10,860 nucleotides of DNA from Gemmatimonadota bacterium (lineage in GTDB: Bacteria; GCA-2686955): assembly GCA_002686955.1 (NCBI GenBank), contig NYZA01000131.1, positions 1 through 10,860 of the forward strand, given 5' to 3'. The stretch's first letter is position 1. Every line of letters starts with the position of its first letter. Positions 1 to 7,103 of the stretch are shown piece after piece. The notes under the pieces are model-generated. The model ran no database searches, was not told where the DNA came from, and worked only from the letters and a program-made list of their open reading frames with translations. A program made the position numbers and the translations under genes.

Positions 1-2
1 GG

Positions 3-797
3 ATGATCGAGCGTTTCGAGGAGTTCCTGGAGAGCCCGGAATCGGCGCGGTCGATCTTCGCGTTTCCGACGCGGAGCGAAGAGGACGATCGGGGGAATTT
101 CTTCCGGCGCATCGGGGGGACGATTCGGCAGCGCTACACTTACGGCAAGGCGATGGTGGGGCGTTCGATGCTGCCGCACGATTATCTGAGCTCGGTGCTG
201 GAGGCTCTGGTTCCCGACCGCGATCTGTCGGAGTCGGAGACACCTTTTGCTTGTGTTGCGGTCGATGTGAGAGAGGCGAGAGAGGTGCTCTTCGCGGCCG
301 GGCCGGCGCATAAAGCGTTGCTGGCCTCGGCGGCGATCCCCGGGGTCTTTCCGCCGGTCGAGATGGGCGATCGGCTCCTGATCGACGGCGCCACGATGGG
401 GGGGATTCCGGTGGAGGCATGTCGCCATCTCGGAGCCGATCTGGTGATCGGATGCGATGTGCGGGCATCGATTCGGCGGCCCTTCGCGCTCGAGAGCGGG
501 CTCGATCTGAGCATCCGCGCCGACGGGATCACGGGGTATGAGCTGTCGCAGACGCAGCTGGAACGGACCGATGTGGCGATCCAGCCGAAGGTGGGGCATC
601 TCTTCTGGTCCGATTTTCACCAGTATCGCGAGGCCTTCGACGAGGGGGTGAAAGCGGCGCTGGAGAGTGTGGACGAGGTAAGGGCGGCGATCGATGGGTG
701 GAGCGAGCAGGAGCGCAGGGCGAAGACCTGGTGGGGGCGACTGCGGGGGGTTCGGGCGCCGGATGCGCCGGATCGGCGGCGGGCGAATCCCCTGTGA
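3..797 (+). CDS. Patatin-like phospholipase, C-terminal part (cut by window edge)
   Basis: This is the distal part of a patatin-family serine lipid acyl hydrolase, which would cleave acyl chains from lipids with a Ser-Asp dyad. Visible are the ASAAIPGVFPPV stretch (residues 108-119 counted from base 3) and LLIDGATMGG (125-134). In patatins the Asp of the DG[GA] motif (D128 here) is the second catalytic residue. The oxyanion loop and the GxSxG nucleophile elbow, which lie upstream in the family, are absent. The ATG at base 3 is therefore probably an internal Met and the gene continues upstream. The C-terminus is basic and rich in Arg, with no membrane segment. The frame ends at TGA 795-797. 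The next gene on this strand belongs to a toxin-antitoxin operon with its own promoter. Family assignment is firm; the substrate cannot be read from sequence. Confidence 0.85.
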   Translation: MIERFEEFLESPESARSIFAFPTRSEEDDRGNFFRRIGGTIRQRYTYGKAMVGRSMLPHDYLSSVLEALVPDRDLSESETPFACVAVDVREAREVLFAAGPAHKALLASAAIPGVFPPVEMGDRLLIDGATMGGIPVEACRHLGADLVIGCDVRASIRRPFALESGLDLSIRADGITGYELSQTQLERTDVAIQPKVGHLFWSDFHQYREAFDEGVKAALESVDEVRAAIDGWSEQERRAKTWWGRLRGVRAPDAPDRRRANPL

Positions 798-896
798 CCG
801 GGATCGGTTGCACAGGTCGCCTGTCAGGCACCGTGCAGGGCACAGACCGCTTTTGCAGCTGGAGTTGGGCATCTACCCAAGCTCGACTGGACGCTC

Positions 897-925
897 TTGA
901 CGTCTGTATATGATGAGCATATACT
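897..925 (+). promoter_or_regulatory. Sigma-70-type promoter of brnTA
   Basis: TTGACG (897-902) and TATACT (920-925) are separated by exactly 17 bp and closely match the -35/-10 consensus. Transcription would be expected to start about 6-7 bases after the -10 box. That is at or next to the A of the brnT ATG (932), so the toxin message is probably leaderless. Confidence 0.7.
906..924. promoter_or_regulatory. Palindromic operator candidate overlapping the brnTA -10 box
   Basis: GTATATG (906-912) and CATATAC (918-924) form a perfect 7-bp inverted repeat around a 5-bp centre and cover most of the -10 element. Ribbon-helix-helix antitoxins such as BrnA are known to repress their own promoters by binding palindromes. 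This site is well placed for that role. The binding itself is inferred. Confidence 0.55.
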
Positions 926-931
926 GCATTC

Positions 932-1252
932 ATGGCTGATCGCGATCCTCTCTCGGGTTGTACCTCGTTTGAGTGGGATGAGGGCAACGCGACGAAGAAC
1001 TGGGAGCGGCACGAGGTCACCCAGGCGGAGTGCGAGGAGGTCTTCTTTCTCGAGCCGCTGCTGGTGTCTGCGGACCCCGCGCATTCCCAGGCGGAGGCGC
1101 GATTCTATGCGTTGGGTCAGACATTGGAATCGCGCAGGCTCTTCGTGGTCTTCACAATCCGGGGTGAGCGGATCCGCGTGATCTCTGCGCGTAACATGAG
1201 TCGACGCGAACGGAGGACATATGAGCGAGCCCAAGAAAAACCGCAAAGCTGA
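932..1252 (+). CDS. brnT: BrnT family ribonuclease toxin
   Basis: Type II toxin of the BrnT/DUF497 family, a small RelE-fold ribonuclease that cuts RNA and slows growth when not bound by its antitoxin. The 106-aa product carries the family signature FEWDEGNATKNWERHEVT (residues 13-30), a central LFVVFTIRG strand (70-78) and the C-terminal RVISARNMSRRERRTYE block (82-98), where the basic and acidic family residues cluster. Length is typical. The ATG at 932 directly follows the promoter and has no Shine-Dalgarno sequence. The gene overlaps the antitoxin gene by 32 bp. The N-terminus is about 10 residues longer than most BrnT proteins before FEWD. No lesion is seen, so it should be functional. 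Confidence 0.9.
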   Translation: MADRDPLSGCTSFEWDEGNATKNWERHEVTQAECEEVFFLEPLLVSADPAHSQAEARFYALGQTLESRRLFVVFTIRGERIRVISARNMSRRERRTYERAQEKPQS

Positions 1253-1535
1253 TTCCAAGGCCAAGAAGGCAGTTCCGCGCTTCGAGAGCGAGCAGGAAGA
1301 GCGCGAGTTCTGGGCGAGTCACGATTCGCCGGACTACGTGGACTGGTCAAAGGCCAATTCTGTTGTACTGCCGCTACTGAAGCCGTCGACCGCCACCATT
1401 TCGCTTCGGTTGCCGGAGTCGCTGCTGGACAGCCTGAAGGCGCTGGCGAACCAGCGGGACGTACCGTACCAGTCGCTGCTCAAGATCTTCTTGGCGGAGC
1501 GGGTCGAGTACGAGCGTCGCCGCAAGACAGGTTGA
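1221..1535 (+). CDS. brnA: BrnA/CopG-type ribbon-helix-helix antitoxin
   Basis: Antitoxin partner of the upstream BrnT, expected to bind and neutralise it and to repress the operon. The 104-aa protein has a Lys-rich start, the FESEQEEREFWASHDSPDYV segment (21-40) typical of the CopG-type antitoxin family that pairs with BrnT, and a ribbon-helix-helix fold at the C-terminus. That fold comprises strand TISLRLP (59-65), first helix ESLLDSLKALANQR (66-79) and second helix PYQSLLKIFLAERV (82-95). A strong GGAGG lies 4 bases before the ATG, unlike the toxin gene. This should favour antitoxin synthesis from the shared transcript. The start codon lies inside brnT, so translation may also be coupled. 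It ends at TGA 1533-1535 and appears intact. Confidence 0.9.
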   Translation: MSEPKKNRKADSKAKKAVPRFESEQEEREFWASHDSPDYVDWSKANSVVLPLLKPSTATISLRLPESLLDSLKALANQRDVPYQSLLKIFLAERVEYERRRKTG

Positions 1536-1598
1536 TGTCCAACAAATGCGATGCCCTGCCCGCATCGGGAGCCGACCCGGGGTCGATGGCCGTGTGCA

Positions 1599-1645
1599 AC
1601 GCTTCATGTGCCGGGAGAGTGCGCGACGATCCAGCAGGCGATCGA
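1599..1645 (+). pseudogene. Beta-helix surface-protein 5' stub, cut at repeat copy 1
   Basis: In the frame of the GTG at 1608 the DNA reads ATLHVPGECATIQQAID. This matches the opening of the secreted right-handed beta-helix domains found elsewhere in this window (RVPGDYPRIQYAIDAAS near 4533, VPSDYGTIAEALSAA near 6940). The match stops exactly where the dispersed repeat begins (1646), and the next codon is TAG. No start codon or signal peptide can be followed upstream in this frame. It looks like a relic left when the rest of the gene was lost. The match is short, so confidence is moderate. Confidence 0.5.
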
Positions 1646-1669
1646 TTAGGGTTCGCGCAAGAATAACTT
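1646..1669 (+). repeat. Dispersed repeat, copy 1
   Basis: 24-bp sequence starting TTAGGGTTCGCGCAAGAATA. It is identical to copy 3 (10763-10786) except for one T/C difference, and 19 of 21 core bases match copy 2 (4996-5016). It begins where the beta-helix stub stops and lies just upstream of lnt. It may be the end of a lost mobile element. Confidence 0.75.
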
Positions 1670-1729
1670 CAGACCTCCTGATCCAGCCCCTCCTTGCGCC
1701 TCGGGATCGCCCATGCCATAGTCCGATCG

Positions 1730-3355
1730 GTGAGGGACACGCCCGAGATCGACCGTCTGACGCGCGCCCGCTGGGCCGCCGGAGAGCAGGGGGGAAGCTC
1801 CTTGGCGCGCTCTCTCGTACTGGCGCTCGGGGCGGGGGGATTGCACGCGCTCTCGATGCCGCCGGGCGCTTTCGGCTGGGCGGTACCAGGGGTGGTCGGG
1901 CTCTCGTTCTGCTCGCTGCGGCGAGTCCGGAATGGGGGACATGCCTTCGGACTGGGGGTCATCTACGGGCTCTCGGTCCATCTCGGGGTGTTTCATTGGC
2001 TCTTCGAGATACCGGAAACGCCGGCCGCGATTCTGGCGGTGGGGTATCTGGCCCTGTCGGTGATGGGTGCGATATTCCCGGGGTTGCTTTTCTTCGTTTT
2101 CGCGCGGGTCGGGGGGCGGTTGCCGGTGGGATGGGGAGCGGCGCTTTTCGCGGTGCTCTGGGTGGGGATGGAGCAGTTGCGGGGTTTCGGTCTGCTCGGC
2201 TTTCCATGGCTCGATCTTTCTACCTCGCTCGCCGTCCATCCGCTGCTGATCCAGGTGGCGGCCTGGGGAGGGGCGGCGGCGGTCGATCTGATGGCGGCGG
2301 GAGTGGGTGTAGCGTTGGCGCTGGCGATCGATCCGAGGGGGTGTTCGGGCCGGCGGCTTCGCTTCGACGCGGCGGGAGTGGCGATGCTCATCCTGGGGGC
2401 GTGGGTGGCGGTGGGGTGGCTGCGTCTACCGTCGATCGGTGCGGAGCCGGAGACCGGTGGGAGCGACTCACTGCGGGTCGCCGTGGTGCAGGGAAATATC
2501 GATCCGACCGAGAAATGGCTCTCGGGGCATGCGCGCCTTTCGCTCGAGACCTTCGCGGAGGAGACGCGGACGGAGATGGAGGCGGCCGAAGGGGCGATCG
2601 ATCTCTTTGTCTGGCCCGAGACGAGTCTGCCCTGTTTGGTCGAGGGGGAGAGCGCCGTCTACTGCCGGTCGTGGGTGGAGGAGCTGGCGCGGGAGACCGG
2701 GGCGTGGCTGCTGGTCGGGGCGCTGGCGCCGGGGCCGCAGGTTGGCGGGCGGAAGTCGTACTACAACAGTGCCTATCTGGTCGATCCGGCAGGGGAGTGG
2801 CTGGACCGCTACGACAAGGTGCACCTCGTGCCTTTCGGTGAGATGATCCCGCTCGACGATCAGATCGAGGTGTTGCGCCGGGTCGATTTCGGCGAGGGGG
2901 ATTTCGTGGCGGGCGAGGCGGTGCGACCGATCGGCGATCCGCCGCGGAGGCTGGGCGTTCTGATCTGCTTCGAGTCGCTCTTCGGGGGGCAGGCTCGATC
3001 GCTGGCGAGGGCCGGCGCCCGGCTGCTCGTGGTGATGACGAACGATGCGTGGTTCGGGCGATCCGCCGCGCCCGAGCAGCACGCTGCGATCGCCGCCCTG
3101 CGAGCCGTGGAGACGGGGCTGCCGGTGGCCCGTTGCGCGAACACCGGCATTTCGGGCTTCGTGGACCCCTGGGGGCGGTATTCGGTGCGGATCGAGCTCG
3201 ATGAGCGCGGCACACGGGTCGCGACCCTGCCGGCGGTGGAGTCCGATACGCTATACAGTCGCTGGGGCGAGATCGTCGGATTCCCCAGTGGACTCTTGTT
3301 TGTCGCGCTGGCTCTGGGCGAGCTCCTGGGACGGCGCCGAAAGGGGTCGAATTGA
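1730..3355 (+). CDS. lnt: Apolipoprotein N-acyltransferase
   Basis: Inner-membrane enzyme that adds the third acyl chain to the N-terminal Cys of lipoproteins, the last step of lipoprotein maturation. The N-terminal half holds several hydrophobic segments, starting with SLARSLVLALGAGGLHALSM. The C-terminal half is a nitrilase-like domain with the complete catalytic triad. Counting from GTG 1730 these are E297 in VWPETSLP, K363 in YDKVHLVPFGE and C413 in LICFESLF. NDAWFG and the Arg/Asn-rich loop ARCANTGISG of the family follow. A last hydrophobic helix (SGLLFVALALGELLG) ends the 541-aa protein, a little longer than the usual 500 or so. The start is uncertain. TTG 1694 and GTG 1730 lack a ribosome site, while TTG 1802 follows AGGGGGGAA and sits just before the first membrane helix. 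The TGA overlaps the era start. Confidence 0.93.
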   Translation: MRDTPEIDRLTRARWAAGEQGGSSLARSLVLALGAGGLHALSMPPGAFGWAVPGVVGLSFCSLRRVRNGGHAFGLGVIYGLSVHLGVFHWLFEIPETPAAILAVGYLALSVMGAIFPGLLFFVFARVGGRLPVGWGAALFAVLWVGMEQLRGFGLLGFPWLDLSTSLAVHPLLIQVAAWGGAAAVDLMAAGVGVALALAIDPRGCSGRRLRFDAAGVAMLILGAWVAVGWLRLPSIGAEPETGGSDSLRVAVVQGNIDPTEKWLSGHARLSLETFAEETRTEMEAAEGAIDLFVWPETSLPCLVEGESAVYCRSWVEELARETGAWLLVGALAPGPQVGGRKSYYNSAYLVDPAGEWLDRYDKVHLVPFGEMIPLDDQIEVLRRVDFGEGDFVAGEAVRPIGDPPRRLGVLICFESLFGGQARSLARAGARLLVVMTNDAWFGRSAAPEQHAAIAALRAVETGLPVARCANTGISGFVDPWGRYSVRIELDERGTRVATLPAVESDTLYSRWGEIVGFPSGLLFVALALGELLGRRRKGSN

Positions 3356-4275
3356 CCGAATCGAAACCGGAATCGAAGCCCGAGCACCGCGCCGGCTATG
3401 TCGCTCTGGTCGGGCGCCCCAATGTGGGCAAATCGACCCTGATGAACGCGCTGCTCGACACCCGCCTCGCGATCACATCGAAGCGGCCGCAGACGACACG
3501 GACGCGGGTGACGGGGATCTTGAACGGCGAGGGCTATCAGGCGGTGCTCGTCGACACGCCGGGCGTCGTGCGTCCTTCCGATCCTCTGCGGAAAGAGATG
3601 ATGCGCACGGCGGAATCGGTTGTTCGAGACGCCGATGCGGTGGTCTATCTGGTCGAAGCGGTGGGGCGGGGAAGCGCTGTTTCTCCGATCGCGATCGGCT
3701 GGTTGCGGGAGAGCGCTCGGCCCGCTCTGCTCGTGCTGAACAAGATCGACCGCCTTCCCCGCCTCCAGCTCTTGCCGATGATCGACCGGCTGCGGGACGC
3801 AAACGACTGGACCGAAATCGTGCCGATCAGCGCGCTGAAAAGGGACGGAATCGACCGGGTGATCGGCGCGATCGAGCGGGTTCTGCCGGAAGGGCCGCCG
3901 CTCTTTCTCGAGGGGGAGCTGTCGGAGGAGCCGGAACGTTTCTTCGCCGCGGAGTTCGTTCGGGAGCAGCTCATGCGGCAGTTGGAGCAGGAGCTGCCGT
4001 ACGCTGTCGCAGTCGAAGTGGAGCGTTTCGAGAGGGCGGAGGAGGGGGGACGGCGTCTGATCTCGGCGTTGATCGTCGTCGAGCGGGAGAGTCAAAAGGG
4101 GATCGTCGTGGGGAAGGGGGGACAGATGATCAAGAAGATCGGGACGGCTGCGAGGCGCTCGATCGAGAGCTTCTTGGGGGAGCCGCTGACGCTCGACCTG
4201 CTGGTCAAGGTGGAGAAGAACTGGAGCACCGATCCGCGCCGCTTGGCCCGCTTCGGGTATCGAGGGCGGGGGTGA
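3352..4275 (+). CDS. era: GTPase Era (30S ribosome maturation)
   Basis: Ras-like GTPase with a C-terminal KH domain that binds the 3' end of 16S rRNA and assists 30S assembly. All G motifs are present: G1 GRPNVGKST (21-29), the switch I Thr in QTTRTR (47-52), G3 DTPG (68-71), G4 NKID (130-133) and G5 SAL (160-162). The Era-type ERFFAAEFVREQL helix (195-207) leads into the KH domain, whose GKGG loop is at 254-257. At 307 aa the length is normal. The start is TTG 3352, overlapping the lnt TGA by 4 bp, with AAGGGG at 3341-3346, so translation is likely coupled to lnt. An ATG start is not available nearby in frame. Pairing with lnt is a plausible core operon, and the gene is intact. Confidence 0.96.
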   Translation: MTESKPESKPEHRAGYVALVGRPNVGKSTLMNALLDTRLAITSKRPQTTRTRVTGILNGEGYQAVLVDTPGVVRPSDPLRKEMMRTAESVVRDADAVVYLVEAVGRGSAVSPIAIGWLRESARPALLVLNKIDRLPRLQLLPMIDRLRDANDWTEIVPISALKRDGIDRVIGAIERVLPEGPPLFLEGELSEEPERFFAAEFVREQLMRQLEQELPYAVAVEVERFERAEEGGRRLISALIVVERESQKGIVVGKGGQMIKKIGTAARRSIESFLGEPLTLDLLVKVEKNWSTDPRRLARFGYRGRG

Positions 4276-4391
4276 TTTGGAGCGGCGGTCGGATCGAGGG
4301 GTGGAATATCTATGTCGCTTCCCCAATACTCCCGACTTCTACGAGCGGAAGTCTACCGGGTGGATGGCCAAGCAACGACTGGAGGTGTGCG

Positions 4392-4800
4392 ATGGCCTTC
4401 CCTTCGATCTCGGCGCCCTTTCCGGCCGGCGTCTCCGGCCGCGTCCCGTCTCTGGGCGTTCTCGGCCACGCGATCATCTTTGCCGGCGTGATGAATGCCA
4501 CTGGAGCACACGCGGCGACGAACCGAGTGCCGGGGGACTATCCGCGGATCCAATATGCCATCGATGCCGCATCGTAGGGCGACACTGTGCTCGTGGCCTC
4601 CGGGACCTATACCGGAGGGGGCAACAAGGATCTCGACTTCGGAGGGGTCTATCTGGTGCCTCTTGCGGAGGCGGGCCCCGTGTTGGAGCGTCGCTCGGTT
4701 TCCGGCAATTCCACGACCGACTACTACTGGGTAGGCGCGGTCTACTGCGAATCCTCCAGCCCGACCTTGACCGACTGCATCATCACAGCGAACGACGCAG
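4392..4800 (+). pseudogene. Secreted beta-helix protein, broken by an amber codon and truncated
   Basis: ATG 4392 follows GGAGGT (4381-4386). It opens a signal peptide with hydrophobic core SLGVLGHAIIFAGVM and a likely AHA|AT cleavage site, then RVPGDYPRIQYAIDAAS. An in-frame TAG (4575-4577) interrupts the frame. Immediately beyond it the same frame reads GDTVLVASGTYTGGG, the expected continuation of a right-handed beta-helix domain. The paralogue at 6118-7463 has CAA (Gln) at the matching position, so CAG-to-TAG is the simplest explanation. After DFGGVYLVPLAEAGP the match jumps to a rung sequence, GAVYCESSSPTLTDCIITAN, suggesting an internal deletion. Homology ends near 4800 at a junction with a recombinase relic on the other strand. 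Proteins of this type are exported and usually sit on the cell surface. Confidence 0.75.
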
Positions 4801-4995
4801 AATCGACCTTCGATCCCTATTGGCGGTCATGTCCACGGCCCAGATCGCGTCGATATCGTGCGCCAACCGCCGGATGTTTTCACGGCCCTCGTCGTCAACA
4901 CGTGTTGCTCACACCGCGCATCCTGAGCTTGTCGCTGCACTTTCGATAGCTTTTCACGCTCTCGTTCCACTGCATTTCGAGAGTCCGGGCAACCA
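4795..4995 (-). pseudogene. Large serine recombinase C-terminal relic, frameshifted
   Basis: Read leftwards on the minus strand, three frames in succession give pieces of one protein. They are ARTLEMQWNESVKSY, then EREKLSKVQRQAQDARCEQH, then ENIRRLAHDIDAIWAVDM followed by TANRDRRSI. This order and wording match the C-terminal coiled-coil region of large serine (resolvase-type) recombinases, where '..LVAR.LE..WN', a charged helix and '..LG.DLPALW.APTTTNRDRK..LR' follow one another. At least two frameshifts and loss of both ends make it non-functional. The right edge coincides with repeat copy 2. The left edge abuts the beta-helix pseudogene. Family recognition is by eye. Confidence 0.55.
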
Positions 4996-5016
4996 AGGGT
5001 CCGCGCAGGAATGACT
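4996..5016 (+). repeat. Dispersed repeat, copy 2 (diverged)
   Basis: AGGGTCCGCGCAGGAATGAC plus T. 19 of 21 bases agree with copy 3, and the orientation is the same. The serine recombinase relic ends exactly at its left edge. Bases 5017-5082 to its right hold nothing I recognise before the MITE-like element begins. Confidence 0.6.
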
Positions 5017-5082
5017 GTAATTGTCGGTGGTTACCGGAGGATCGATCAGACCCCGCCCGCAAGTCACCTCTCGTGCGATCTA

Positions 5083-5261
5083 GCCCGGATATCTCACGAG
5101 ATTCCTGCTGCTACCGCACATCTCCCTGCCCTGCCGCCACTTCCCATCGTTTCGCCTTGTGCGACGTAGCACCAGTACGCCTCCGCGTTGAACCGGCACG
5201 AAGCACCGGCAGGACAAGAACCTGCACGGTCTCCCTATGGAATCTCGTGAGATATCCGGGC
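5083..5261. mobile_element. MITE-like element with perfect 23-bp terminal inverted repeats
   Basis: GCCCGGATATCTCACGAGAT (5083-5102, arm to 5105) is repeated as its exact reverse complement at 5239-5261. The arms are 23 bp without mismatch and are separated by 133 bp. No transposase is encoded in the interior. The size and architecture are those of a miniature non-autonomous transposable element. Its right end sits inside the ATPase reading frame and supplies foreign C-terminal codons and the stop TAG. No target-site duplication is evident at the outer edges, and the ATPase gene does not resume on the left, so sequence loss followed or accompanied insertion. Confidence 0.65.
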
Positions 5262-5939
5262 GCTCCTGGCCCGCACGGTCGGCTGAGAGACGTTCATCGC
5301 ATTGGCGATTCTCGCTCCGTTCCACACCTGGCCATGACAGTGGGCAATCATTGTCCAGAACCGACGCAGCGCGGTGGCGGAGAGGCGCGGACGAAGTTGT
5401 GCGAGATCGCGCTCCAGAAAGGTCCGGATGAAGTCCTGGCGCCAGTGATCGCTTTGTTGTTCCGTGTTGGCGAGGAATGAGCGCGGGAAACCCCCTCGAA
5501 TCCAGAGACGGTCCGCCTGGTCCGGCCCCACTTCCTTGAGATCGAACCCGCTCAGCTCCAGGAAGGTGATCCGGCCGGCGAGGGTCTCGGAACCTTGCCT
5601 CAAGAGCTCCGGCGAAGCGCTGCCGAGAATCAAGAACCGGGCCGGTCTCTCCGGGCGATCCACCAGGACACGGAGCAGCCCGAAGACATCTGGGAGACGC
5701 TGGATTTCATCGAGAACAACGAGACCGGTCAGGGGGCGCAACGCCATTGAGGGGTCGGCGAGGCGGGCGAGGTCGGCCGGATCTTCGAGGTCGAAGTGGG
5801 TGGTCCTCTCGCTCGATCGGTTGGCAATCTGCCGGGCGAGAGTGGTTTTTCCGACCTGACGGGCGCCCAGGATCGCCACGATGGGGGACCATCCCAGCCG
5901 CGCGAGAACGTCAACGATATGGTAGGATCGATCGATCAT
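5235..5939 (-). pseudogene. DUF4143-type AAA ATPase, 3'-truncated by the inverted-repeat element
   Basis: P-loop ATPase of the AAA/DUF4143 family, whose biological role is poorly defined. The 234-aa frame has Walker A GARQVGKTT (25-33), Walker B LVVLDEIQ (73-80, D77/E78), a sensor-like LILGSAS (103-109), WIRGGFPRSFL (146-156) and IRTFLERDLAQLRP (171-184). It then enters the helix-turn-helix region with NVSQPTVRA (216-224). Full-length members have roughly 380-400 residues, continuing with a DUF4143 C-terminal domain. Here the match stops at about 5268, and the last 11 or so codons come from the MITE-like element. The ATG at 5937-5939 is the natural start. The ATPase core could still be expressed, but the C-terminal domain is missing. 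A long inverted repeat lies just upstream. Confidence 0.8.
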
Positions 5940-5950
5940 GGGGCGACATC

Positions 5951-5989
5951 ACCATGAAAAACGGAGGGCTGGCCTTTGTTTTTCATGGT
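5951..5989. repeat. 12-bp inverted repeat upstream of the ATPase gene
   Basis: ACCATGAAAAAC (5951-5962) and GTTTTTCATGGT (5978-5989) are perfect reverse complements around a 15-bp centre. The left arm lies 11 bp upstream of the ATPase ATG. It could be an operator, an mRNA hairpin in the leader or the remnant of an element. There is no T-tract of a terminator on either side. The rest of 5990-6117 shows nothing recognisable. Confidence 0.5.
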
Positions 5990-6300
5990 TGTGCGCCCCC
6001 GGGCGGTCTTCTCACTCCCGCATCGTTGATCCTACCCGAGAGCTCATCGAGAGCGCTCAACCCGTCCTCCGTGAGCACAGGCCGATCCAACTCCCCAGGC
6101 CTCGATCGCCGAGTTGCCTACGGCAACCACCCCGCGTTGCCGGGTCCCCCCATCGCTCCCATGTCCGACCTCGCGCCATTGGGGTACCACGCCGGCCAGC
6201 GGGGATGCCAGTCGTAGATCGCATCCTCGACCGTCGGGTCGCCGGCGTCGACACAAGGTGAGATGGGTCTCAGCAGATAGTCGTATCCCCGATAGGAGAC

Positions 6301-6640
6301 GAAGCGCGGATCGGCGTTGATGTTGCCTTCGCCAAACCAGCCGCCATAGATGTTGGAGTAGGTGAGAACCAGCGTGCCCGCATAGTTGTAGATCTCCTGC
6401 GGGTAGTTAGCCCAGAGGATGCAGTTGGTGAGCGTCGGGGAGGAGACCGAGAGGTAGAGCCCGCCGCCATCCTCGCTGGTCGAGTTCCCGGCGATCGTGC
6501 AGTTGTTGAGCGTCGGGGCGGAGGACCTGCCGTAGAGCCCGCCGCCATCGTTGATGGCCGAGTTGCCGGTGATCGCGCAGCTCGTGAGCGTCGGGGAGGA
6601 GTTGTCGCAGTAGAGCCCACCGCCACTGTCGTCGGACGAG
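6301..6640 (-). repeat. Intragenic duplication, unit 1 of about 340 bp
   Basis: This stretch is closely similar to 7104-7446, offset by 803 bp. Both copies begin GAAGCGCGGATCGGCG on the plus strand, share GATGTTGGAGTAGGTGAGAA, and continue through several 78-bp rung repeats. Each encodes a last set of rungs plus the closing segment of a beta-helix domain, so the protein arose by domain duplication. Confidence 0.75.
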
Positions 6641-7103
6641 TTCCCGGCAATCGTGCAATGATCGACGAAGGGGGACGAGGAGCTGCAACGAATGCCCCTT
6701 CCCCCCCCGTGAGTGTGACACCCGCCAGAGTGCTCGGCAGGAATGGAAACGCCGCCTCGAACACCACGACGTCCTCCCCATTGCCGTTGATGATCGTGGA
6801 GGCAACAACACCCGGGTCTTCGGGATCCCAGCTCCGCACCACCACACCACGTTCTGGGATCCGCAGACCAGACTCCAGGTAGGTGCCTGGAGCGATCAAG
6901 ATCGTGTCGCCTTGACACGCGGCCGAGAGCGCCTCGGCGATCGTTCCGTAGTCACTCGGCACGTCGAGGATGCTGGGAGACGGCTCGACGGGCTCCTCGC
7001 AGCCCAGTCCCCATGCGCCCATATCGGCCCCCTCGAAGCCTGTTCCGAGGCAGGGTGAGTCCGCCGCCAGCTGAAGATCCAATACTCCGCAGGTCACATC
7101 GCA

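Noticed and set aside
1549-1567. Hairpin CGATGC-N7-GCATCG shortly after brnA, as a terminator
   Set aside because: The stem is only 6 bp and no T-run follows; it is easily expected by chance in this GATCG-rich DNA.
1546-2841. 431-residue open frame overlapping lnt on the same strand
   Set aside because: It is a Gly/Arg/Ala-rich shadow of the lnt gene with no motif; lnt has all catalytic residues in its own frame.
2860-4326. 488-residue minus-strand frame opposite lnt and era
   Set aside because: It is an antisense frame kept open by high GC, with Arg/Pro/His-rich composition and no domain, over two well-supported genes.
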